This document shows, one piece after another, positions 1-6,063 of a stretch of DNA of 10,706 nucleotides. Under the pieces are notes generated by a model. The model made no database searches. It saw only the letters and a program-made list of their open reading frames with translations, and was not told the origin of the DNA. Source of the DNA: Candidatus Sumerlaeota bacterium (GTDB lineage Bacteria; Sumerlaeota; Sumerlaeia; JAFGJS01); the NCBI GenBank assembly GCA_016928995.1, contig JAFGJS010000153.1, forward strand, positions 1-10,706, written 5' to 3'. The position numbers were made by a program, and so were the translations under genes. The first letter of the stretch is position 1. Each line of letters begins with the position of its first letter.

Positions 1-1
1 G

Positions 2-1552
2 GATCAAATCGCCTTCCGTATCCAATCGCCGCTGATCGCGGCAAAACGGTTAAAGGTTCGTTTGCGTTTCCCTTATGCGAACGGCGCCTGGGGGCGGGAT
101 CCCGCCGACTGGTCTCATCCGGAAAAACACCAGACGACCATGTCGCAGCAAACGCCGACACGGGTAACGTTCAGGCGTATCATGGATGAGAAGAACTATT
201 GCTGTTGCGCCTCGTTTTCCGGCGACGGGCGGATCGAAAAAAAAGCCGATCATGAGTATGCGCTGATTCCTTCCGGCAGCGCGGATGCCTTTGAAGGCCT
301 GATTACTTTTCAGGAATCCGGCGACGCGCCTGACACTCAGGATTTTCAAACCGTCGCCGATCTGGCGGCGACGCACTGGGAGAATTTCTGGACGGCGGGC
401 GGCGCCATCGATCTGTCGGAGAGCAAGGATCCGCGTTGGAAGGAATTGGAGCGCCGCATCGTGCTCTCCCAATACCTGACAGCGATTCAGTGCGCCCAGA
501 AATATCCGCCGCAGGAAACCGGCCTGACTTGCAATAGCTGGTTCGGGAAGTTCCATCTGGAGATGCACTGGTGGCATGGCGTCCACTTTGCGCTCTGGAA
601 CCGGCTTGATCTGCTGGAGAGAAGCCTCGACTGGTATAACGAGATCCTGCCGGCGGCGAGGGACATTGCCAAGCGCCAAGGCTACAAAGGCGTTCGCTGG
701 CCTAAAATGACCAATCCTAACGGAGAGGACTCCCCCTCCGGCATCGGCCCCATGCTTATCTGGCAGCAACCCCACCCGATCTACTACGCCGAACTGGTCT
801 ATCGTCAGAAGCCCACGAAAGCCACGCTGGATGCTTACCAGAATGTGGTCTTTGAAACCGCCGAATTCATGGCTGACTTTGCGCATTGGGATGAAACCGG
901 AAAACGCTACGTCCTCGGTCCGCCAGTCATTCCCGCGCAGGAAAACTACAAGCTTGGCGACACTTGGAATCCGACCTACGAATTGTGCTACTGGCAATGG
1001 GGTCTCGAAACCGCCCAGCAGTGGCGCGAGCGGATGGGTTTGGCGCGCAATGAAAAATGGGATAATGTGATTCAGCGCCTTTCTCCGTTGCCTGTTCGCG
1101 ACGGCGTATACACCGCAATCGAACCGGAGCCGTATACCAACACCACCGATCATCCGTCCATGCTGGGCGCCTTGGGCATGCTGCCCGAAACGCCGCTGGT
1201 CGATCCTGAGATCATGCGCAAGACCGCGCAGCATGTTTACGAAACATGGCAATGGTCCGAAACCTGGGGGTGGGATTATCCCATGCTTGCGATGAGCGCA
1301 GCCCGCACAGGCCTGCCGGAACTGGCGGTCGATGCGTTGTTTATCGACTCGCCGAAAAACCGCTACGGGCCGAACGGTCACAATTATCAGCGGGAGAACC
1401 TTCCGCTTTATCTGCCCGGCAACGGCGGCCTGCTGACCGCAGTCGCCATGATGGCCGCCGGATGGGACGGCGCTCCGGACGTGCATGCTCCGGGTTTTCC
1501 CAAGAATGGCCGGTGGATTGTCAAATGGGAGGGGCTGAAGCGCATGCCGTAG
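2..1552 (+). CDS. Six-hairpin (alpha/alpha)6-barrel glycosidase-like protein, 5'-truncated by the window edge
   Basis: The frame is open from base 2 to the TAG at 1550-1552, giving 516 visible residues. A TTG at 62 could be read as a start, but upstream codons continue a coherent protein (SPLIAAKRLKVRLRFPYANG), so the true start lies before the window. The first ~110 residues look like a beta-sandwich. The rest is rich in Trp and aromatic helices typical of six-hairpin glycosidases (the GH65/GH78/GH95 type of fold). Landmarks are NSWFGKFHLEMHWWHG (nt 533-580), an RWPKM and IWQQPHPIYYAEL stretch (about 690-800), GDTWNPTYELCYWQWGLE (about 956-1009) and TWQWSETWGWDYPMLAMSAAR (about 1244-1306). 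Acidic residues in the HLEMHWWH and WNPTYE segments are candidate catalytic groups, which is inference. Its place upstream of a polygalacturonase suggests a role on pectin side chains or backbone. I cannot assign a CAZy family or substrate. Confidence is high that it is a gene and moderate on the fold. Confidence 0.8.
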   Translation, partial: DQIAFRIQSPLIAAKRLKVRLRFPYANGAWGRDPADWSHPEKHQTTMSQQTPTRVTFRRIMDEKNYCCCASFSGDGRIEKKADHEYALIPSGSADAFEGLITFQESGDAPDTQDFQTVADLAATHWENFWTAGGAIDLSESKDPRWKELERRIVLSQYLTAIQCAQKYPPQETGLTCNSWFGKFHLEMHWWHGVHFALWNRLDLLERSLDWYNEILPAARDIAKRQGYKGVRWPKMTNPNGEDSPSGIGPMLIWQQPHPIYYAELVYRQKPTKATLDAYQNVVFETAEFMADFAHWDETGKRYVLGPPVIPAQENYKLGDTWNPTYELCYWQWGLETAQQWRERMGLARNEKWDNVIQRLSPLPVRDGVYTAIEPEPYTNTTDHPSMLGALGMLPETPLVDPEIMRKTAQHVYETWQWSETWGWDYPMLAMSAARTGLPELAVDALFIDSPKNRYGPNGHNYQRENLPLYLPGNGGLLTAVAMMAAGWDGAPDVHAPGFPKNGRWIVKWEGLKRMP

Positions 1553-1649
1553 ATTATTTGTCGAAGAGGGTCAATGTCATCATCTGCAAATCGATTCATC
1601 TCGTGTTTTTTGATGACAGTATGAGGACGAAGCAATTTTCTTAAAATTC

Positions 1650-1727
1650 GGGATCGGTATCGGGATCGCTTCGGTATCGAAGAAACTACAGAATAATAAA
1701 TCGATTCCGATACCGAGCGATCCCGAT
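1650..1727. repeat. Inverted repeat built on a gggatcggtatc motif
   Basis: The left arm at 1659-1679 (atcgggatcgcttcggtatc plus g) pairs with the right arm at 1708-1727 (cgataccgagcgatcccgat). The match is perfect over 20 bp except for one bulged T in the left arm, and 28 nt of A+T-rich sequence lies between the arms. A partial direct copy of the motif, gggatcggtatc, stands at 1650-1661. Similar degenerate gatcggtatc repeats occur between genes in several environmental bacterial lineages, which is recollection and not a search. It could be a dispersed palindromic (REP-like) unit, a transcript-end hairpin for the gene to the left, or both. The right side lacks a T tract, so a simple intrinsic terminator is unlikely. 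Confidence 0.7.
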
Positions 1728-1777
1728 TGCGATACTGCAATGAACCATAGTGAGAAGACTGCGGTAGATATACGAAG

Positions 1778-1788
1778 AAAGGAACAGG
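1778..1788 (+). promoter_or_regulatory. Ribosome binding site that sets the start of the secreted polygalacturonase
   Basis: The sequence aaaggaacagg offers AAAGGA ten bases before, and AGG five bases before, the ATG at 1794. The alternative ATG at 1740 has no comparable purine-rich site. The 1794 start also places a basic N-terminus directly ahead of the hydrophobic signal segment. Confidence 0.65.
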
Positions 1789-1793
1789 ATGAC

Positions 1794-3167
1794 ATGAAAG
1801 CCAAAGAGGGAATCTTGAGGCCGACGCGGCTGTCGATGGTTTGCTGCATCATGCTGACTTCGAACATCAGCCATGCGATCAGCGAGGAGGAAGGCTGGAA
1901 GATGGCGGGCGAGATCCTCGAGCAGATTCAGCCGCCCACCTTCCCGGATCAGGATTACACGATCACCGACTTTGGCGCAAAAGGCAACGCCGACACCGAT
2001 TGCACGGAGGCATTGACATCAGCCATTCTAACTTGTCACGAAGCGGGGGGCGGCCGCGTTATCATCCCGGAAGGAACCTTTCTGACCGGCGCCATACACC
2101 TGAAAAGCAATGTGAACCTGCATCTGAGCGAAGGCGCGGTCATCAGTTTTTTCACCACCACCGACGACTATCTGCCCATGGTCTACACTCGCTTCGAAGG
2201 CGTCGAATGTATGAATTTCTCTCCGATGGTCTATGCCTTCGAGCAGGAAAACATCGCCATCACCGGGCAGGGCGTGCTCGACGGCAATGCGAGCATCACC
2301 AACTGGTGGCGCTGGAAGTGGCTTCAACGGGATGATGTCAAAGCCCTGTGCAAGATGGGTGACGATGGCGTGCCGGTGGAAAAGAGACTTTTCGGCGACG
2401 GTCATTATCTGCGTCCGAACATGATCCAGCCTTATCGGTGCAAAAATATTCTCATCGAAGGCGTCACGATCAAAAACAGCCCCATGTGGCATATCCATCC
2501 CGTGCTCAGTGAAAACATCACCGTGCGGAATGTCACGGTTGTCGGGCATGGCCCCAACAACGATGGCTGCAACCCGGAATCCTGTAAAAACGTGTTGATC
2601 GAGGGCTGCTATTTCAATACCGGCGACGACTGTATCGCCATCAAGTCCGGCCGCAACACGGACGGAAGACGAGTCAACGTGGCTTCAGAAAACATCATCG
2701 TCCGTGGCTGCGAGATGAAGGACGGTCACGGCGGCGTTGTCATGGGCAGCGAAATTTCCGGCGGCGCGCGCAACATCTTCGCCGAAGACTGCGTCATGGA
2801 CAGCCCGAACCTGGAGCGCGGTTTGCGCATTAAAACCAACTCCGTCCGTGGCGGCGTCATTGAGAATGTATTCATGCGCAATGTCGTCATGCGCGAGGTC
2901 AGGGAAGCGGCGCTGAGAATCAACTACCACTACCAGGAAGGCGACAAGGGCGACTTTCCGCCCACGGTCCGCAATGTGTATATGACGAACGTGCATTGCT
3001 ATAAAAGCAAGTACCCCTGGCACATTCGCGGCTACGAGCATAACAAGATCCAGCATGTTGTTTTGAAAGATTGCACTTTTGAAAACACGGAAGAGGAAGG
3101 ATTGGCCGAAGGGATTGAAGATTTTATCGTGCTGCCGAAGGAAACAGTTTCGACTGTTGAAGACTGA
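1794..3167 (+). CDS. Secreted polygalacturonase, glycoside hydrolase family 28
   Basis: A 457-residue protein that hydrolyses alpha-1,4 links in polygalacturonan, by family. Residues 1-28 form a signal peptide: basic start, hydrophobic LSMVCCIMLT core, SNISHA cleavage-like end. The mature part opens with the pectate-lyase-like N-terminal signature YTITDFGAKGNADTDCTEA (about 55-73), then a right-handed beta-helix with repeated NI-I-G-VT turns. GH28 active-site motifs are all present: NND (255-257), GDDCIAIKSG with the Asp pair at 278-279, GHG (311-313) and RIK (345-347). The family's usual NTD reads NND here, common in bacterial members, and the Asp is kept. Length fits bacterial GH28 enzymes. 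Whether it is endo- or exo-acting cannot be told from the sequence. It follows the glycosidase gene on the same strand after 241 bp that contain an inverted repeat, so joint transcription is possible but unproven. It converges on the minus-strand operon. Confidence 0.93.
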   Translation: MKAKEGILRPTRLSMVCCIMLTSNISHAISEEEGWKMAGEILEQIQPPTFPDQDYTITDFGAKGNADTDCTEALTSAILTCHEAGGGRVIIPEGTFLTGAIHLKSNVNLHLSEGAVISFFTTTDDYLPMVYTRFEGVECMNFSPMVYAFEQENIAITGQGVLDGNASITNWWRWKWLQRDDVKALCKMGDDGVPVEKRLFGDGHYLRPNMIQPYRCKNILIEGVTIKNSPMWHIHPVLSENITVRNVTVVGHGPNNDGCNPESCKNVLIEGCYFNTGDDCIAIKSGRNTDGRRVNVASENIIVRGCEMKDGHGGVVMGSEISGGARNIFAEDCVMDSPNLERGLRIKTNSVRGGVIENVFMRNVVMREVREAALRINYHYQEGDKGDFPPTVRNVYMTNVHCYKSKYPWHIRGYEHNKIQHVVLKDCTFENTEEEGLAEGIEDFIVLPKETVSTVED

Positions 3168-3199
3168 TTAAAAAGAAAACCACGACGATAAAATGATTG

Positions 3200-3289
3200 A
3201 CGCAAAGGCGCAGAGGCGCAAAGAACCGAATTTGTATTTATGGTAAATGCAATGATTGAAATCTTTATGCGCTCTGTGCCTCCGTGTGA
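3200..3289. repeat. Imperfect palindrome of the 'gcaaaggcgcagaggc' type
   Basis: The left arm acgcaaaggcgcagaggcgc (continuing aaag, to 3223) pairs imperfectly with the right arm at 3263-3289, whose reverse complement reads tcacacggaggcacagagcg then cataaag. The arms share the alternating ggc/cagag pattern with a few mismatches and two one-base gaps, separated by about 39 nt. Short repeats of this form are, from memory, scattered between genes in many environmental genomes. The function is unknown. Confidence 0.6.
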
Positions 3290-3418
3290 TTATTTCGGAT
3301 CGTCTAAAGTAGGCATGTCGCTATTTGTCTCATGAAATCAATAAAGCAGGTCTTCAATGCTTCCTTACTTGCTGAAAGACGGCATCCGGCGTATTCTTTT
3401 ATAGTCTCATAAATCGTT

Positions 3419-3438
3419 GTGCCGTCGTGCCGTCGTGG
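3419..3438. repeat. Short tandem repeat gtgccgtc x2 plus partial copy
   Basis: gtgccgtc occurs at 3419-3426 and 3427-3434 and is followed by gtgg, which begins a third, diverged copy. It overlaps the right arm of the 12-bp inverted repeat and lies immediately downstream, in the transcript direction, of the esterase pseudogene stop. Only two full copies are present. Confidence 0.55.
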
Positions 3439-3441
3439 TTT

Positions 3442-4450
3442 TTATGGTTGTCTCTTTTCCAGAAACTGCACGATGAACGCTCCTGTTTTTTCGAACCAGG
3501 GATCAAACAACCAGAACGAATGCGGGGCGTCCTCGAAGGTGTGGATCTCGCTATAAATGGAATACTCATCCAGTTTTTTGATTGTTTCGTCCCGGCCGGA
3601 TATTGCGCCTCCGGCGACAGCCTGTATTCGCCGGGATGCCAATGAATCCATGCCGCGCCAGGTAGTCCGCCAGCGGGTACATGAGGCTTCGATCGCCCGA
3701 ACTCCAACCGCCGCCATGAATTAAAATGACGGCAGGCCTGGGCGAGTCCGCATCCGTGGCTGTCGAAAAAAGATCCAACGAGAGCGGCCGCCCTTCCACG
3801 GAATGATAACAAACGCCGAACTGCGTCATGTTGCCGTTCCCGGCGTCGTACATGACCGCTTTGATGAACGGATGATATTTCCGGTGCTTCGCAAAGGCGC
3901 TTTGGAGCGTGTACGAAGTGTCGCGAGGTATGTTCTCGGATGTCATCTCCGGCAACATGAAAGACTTCAGCGTTTCGGTCACAGTGTACTTTTTCATTTC
4001 GTCATCCGACAGGATTTTAGCCCAGGGAACGCGTTGCGAGGTGTCCGAGCCAGGACCCGTGTTGCCGCCTTCCGCATAGAACACAGTTTTCTCCTTCTCC
4101 GGTGAATCCCAGTTGTGCCAGCCTTCGGGATGGATGTGCCCGTCCATTTCGCATTGCACAAAAACCGTCCTCGCATAGCTGCGCCACGGGCGCCCAAGGT
4201 AGACCTTTGTCACGCCCTCATCCGCCGTCAGTTTGCATTGGAGAAAAACAAAACCATAAGGCCGGCCTTCTGGCGTGCTCGCGGCCGTGATGGCCGGCAT
4301 GTCCGTTTCCGGATTGTCGCCTTTGGCGCCGGGCGCGCCTTCCGGCCAGAGCAATTCCCTTTGCGGTTCATCCGCGAAAACAACACAGAGCGACAGCAGT
4401 GCGATCCACAGTAGCAGTGCCGATACAGCGCCTTTTTCGAAAAAGTTCAT
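3442..4450 (-). pseudogene. Mosaic pectin esterase pseudogene (alpha/beta hydrolase start, pectin methylesterase tail, second esterase, frame breaks)
   Basis: The first frame opens at ATG 4448-4450 with a signal peptide (about 1-26, LLLWIALLSLCVVFA). Residues 32-54 (LLWPEGAPGAKGDNPETDMP) resemble the start of secreted alpha/beta hydrolases. At about residue 55 it turns into the C-terminal third of a pectin methylesterase (CE8): YGFVF-CKLTADEG, YLGRPWRSYARTVF (84-97) and PEGWHNW. The CE8 catalytic Asp regions are absent. From about 172 it becomes a BD-FAE-type esterase (SAFAKHRKYHPFIK, VILIHGGGWSSGDRSLMYPL). Near 3631-3640 the frame breaks: GEYRLSPEAQYPA continues in a second frame. Near 3592-3600 it passes to a third, ETIKKLDEYSIYSEIHTFED then APHSFWLFDPWF, ending at TAA 3442-3444. 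The nucleophile Gly-x-Ser-x-Gly region is missing, about 100 or more residues by family expectation. It lies 70 bp downstream of the second polygalacturonase in the operon. An unbroken 294-residue frame remains (3566-4450) but should not be an active esterase. Confidence 0.8.
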
Positions 4451-4520
4451 GCGTCAGCATATTGAAGTCCTTTCTGTCCGGTTGCAGTGCCTGCCCTGAT
4501 TGCTTTTCTTCGCAATGAAA

Positions 4521-6050
4521 TTAATAGGCAACGTTTTCGGATTGCGTGATCGTGTAAGCAGGTTTTTTACCATCGGTTGTCGTAATATTGGAGAACACGA
4601 TATCTTTGGCTCGATCGACCGTTATCGCGCTGCCTTCGGGCAGACTGATGTTTTCAAAAATGACATCGCGAGTCTGATGGCCTTCCGCCGGAAATCCGTT
4701 CACCTGGATCACCGGTTCCGAGGCGTTTCCCTTGGTCAGGTCGATGTTCTCAAAACGGAAGTTGCGGTAGTAGGGCTGTTCAGGAGCAGGCTCTCCATCG
4801 TTGTTATAGTATACGTCGCTGTAGATCGTGATCAATCGCAGGCCGCAGTCGCGCACGGTCACGTTTTCGACAAAGCCGCCGCGATCTTTGGTTCCCTTGA
4901 TCTGCAAGCCCCAGCGAAGGTTTCCCGCGACACAATCTTCAATCAGGACATTGCGCACCCCGCCGGACATCTCGCTGCCGATGGAGATGCCGCAGCCTTC
5001 AGTGAACCGGCAATCAAAAACCCGGACATTCTCCGTGGGACGGTTCACCACGTTGCCCTCGGGATTCTTGCCGGACTTAATGGCGATACAGTCATCAGAA
5101 GTGGTGAAAACGCAGTTGAAAATGAAAGAATTCCGGGAAGAGTCGGGATCAATACCGTCGCCATTATGCGCAACGCTTTTGAACGTGAGACCATGGCAGC
5201 TCACATTTTCCGAATAGATATAGTGGAGGGTCCAGCACGGCGTTTCTTCCAGCGTCAGACCTTGCACCTCAATGTTCTCGGCATTCATCAGGCAGATCAA
5301 ACGGCCACGTGAACGAAAGCCGTGGGCGTCCTGCATGGCGGCGCCCAGTTTTTGACCGCCGCCGGATATCGTTCCCTTGCCGCGTATGCTGATATTGCGC
5401 ACATTGGCAGGACCGGCGCTGTCAAGGGCGCCAGCGTTGAGCAGACTGGCGTAGGTTTCGAGCTCCCAACCTTCAAAACGGTTTCTGATGAAGGGCTCAT
5501 AGTCTTCAGGATCGGCGGATCCCTTTAGCACGCCTCCCTCGGCGATTTCCAGCGTCATGCCGCTCTTGAGGAATAGGGCGCCGCTGAGGAATACGCCTTC
5601 AGGAATGCGAATGACTCCTCCAGCCGGACAGGCGTCGATTGCGGCCTGGATGGCCCTGGTGTTAAGCGTTGTTCCATCACCCACGGCGCCGTGATCCAGA
5701 ATCGACACGACGGATTCTTTGGCCTTGGTGCGCACGGTCAGAGGATTGCCCGCCCGCACACTGTCTCCATCTTCCGGTTTGGCCAATACCGAGAAGACAT
5801 ACTCTGTGTCAGGCGAGAGGCCCTTGACTGTGAAGTGCGTCTTGGTTGTGACGCACACGGATTCGTCATCGGAGAGAATTATATAGGAAATACCAGGAAG
5901 CGCGAGCTCGGGTTTTTCCCAGAGCAAGGTGACCTCGTCAGAGCGAAGAGTCTGAGGCGCCAAGTCAAGCGGATTGGAATTACTCTCTTGAGTCGAATTG
6001 CCAGACAATTTTGCTATATTACCTCTTTCTATCATAATGGCATTGATCAA
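4521..6050 (-). CDS. GH28 polygalacturonase-like enzyme with N-terminal fibronectin-III-like domain, variant active site
   Basis: A 509-residue protein in the uxa operon. Residues about 28-110 resemble a fibronectin type III domain (VTLLWEKP, YIILSDDE, VKGLSPDTEYVFSVLA), as in exo-acting bacterial GH28 enzymes. The beta-helix begins at SILDHGAVGDGTTLNTRAIQ (116-135). Active-site motifs are NGDG (296-299) and SDDCIAIKSG with the Asp pair at 319-320. GCG (352-354) stands where most members have GHG, and QIK (383-385) where most have RIK. The three acidic residues are retained, so activity is plausible; the altered pair may mark a subfamily. No signal peptide is visible. The start is uncertain: TTG at 6048-6050 gives the longest frame, ATG at 6033-6035 is possible, and GAGGT lies 12 nt before a TTG at 6006-6008. 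The gene begins 13 nt after the uxaA stop, so it is probably co-transcribed. Inferred role: trimming imported oligogalacturonides to galacturonate in the cytoplasm, unless the start is misread. Confidence 0.88.
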   Translation of the reverse strand: MINAIMIERGNIAKLSGNSTQESNSNPLDLAPQTLRSDEVTLLWEKPELALPGISYIILSDDESVCVTTKTHFTVKGLSPDTEYVFSVLAKPEDGDSVRAGNPLTVRTKAKESVVSILDHGAVGDGTTLNTRAIQAAIDACPAGGVIRIPEGVFLSGALFLKSGMTLEIAEGGVLKGSADPEDYEPFIRNRFEGWELETYASLLNAGALDSAGPANVRNISIRGKGTISGGGQKLGAAMQDAHGFRSRGRLICLMNAENIEVQGLTLEETPCWTLHYIYSENVSCHGLTFKSVAHNGDGIDPDSSRNSFIFNCVFTTSDDCIAIKSGKNPEGNVVNRPTENVRVFDCRFTEGCGISIGSEMSGGVRNVLIEDCVAGNLRWGLQIKGTKDRGGFVENVTVRDCGLRLITIYSDVYYNNDGEPAPEQPYYRNFRFENIDLTKGNASEPVIQVNGFPAEGHQTRDVIFENISLPEGSAITVDRAKDIVFSNITTTDGKKPAYTITQSENVAY

Positions 6051-6063
6051 GCATAAATGATAT

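Larger units (their letters stand above)
1553..1793. other. Intergenic spacer between the glycosidase and polygalacturonase genes
   Basis: This 241-bp stretch holds no gene I can support. Just after the glycosidase stop there is an 8-bp inverted repeat, TGTCATCA (1575-1582) and TGATGACA (1611-1618), with a 28-nt loop and a short T run before the right arm. It is not a textbook terminator. A larger repeat follows at 1650-1727. An upstream in-frame ATG at 1740 would lengthen the next gene by 18 polar residues, but the start at 1794 is better placed behind a ribosome binding site. No clear promoter was recognised. Confidence 0.6.
3168..3441. other. Spacer between two convergent transcription units, no gene seen
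   Basis: The 274 bp between the polygalacturonase stop and the end of the esterase pseudogene contain no credible coding region on either strand. They are occupied by repeats: outer 12-bp inverted repeats, an imperfect palindrome at 3200-3289, and a tandem 8-mer at 3419-3434. A loose direct repeat is also present, gtctcatgaaatc at 3327-3339 and gtctcataaatc at 3404-3415. No intrinsic terminator with a stable G+C stem and T tract was found for either convergent unit. Confidence 0.7.
3176..3442. repeat. Block bounded by 12-bp perfect inverted repeats (MITE- or REP-like candidate)
   Basis: AAAACCACGACG at 3176-3187 is the exact reverse complement of CGTCGTGGTTTT at 3431-3442. The 267-bp interval lies just past the polygalacturonase stop and its right end reaches the stop codon of the esterase pseudogene. 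Non-coding sequence with terminal inverted repeats suggests a small non-autonomous element or a composite of dispersed repeats. I see no clear flanking target-site duplication, so mobility is inference only. Confidence 0.5.

Noticed and set aside
50-1486. 478-codon open frame antisense to the six-hairpin gene
   Set aside because: The plus-strand frame has clear protein motifs and a family-like fold. The antisense translation is rich in Arg, Gly and His with no recognisable domain, typical of a shadow frame.
1580-1867. 95-codon minus-strand frame across the spacer repeat
   Set aside because: Its translation includes an Ile-Pro run produced by the gggatcggtatc repeat itself, and it overlaps the start of the polygalacturonase gene.
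3143-3158. AACAGT-TTCG-ACTGTT hairpin at the end of the secreted polygalacturonase gene as a terminator
   Set aside because: The stem is only 6 bp and A+T-rich, it lies within the last codons, and no T tract follows, so termination there is not supported.
3200-3434. Possible CRISPR array in the repeat-rich spacer
   Set aside because: The repeats are inverted or irregular, there are no evenly spaced identical units with unique spacers, and no cas genes are present.
4500-5312. 270-codon plus-strand frame opposite the second polygalacturonase
   Set aside because: The minus strand carries GH28 motifs throughout this stretch. The plus frame has no domain and no ribosome binding site.
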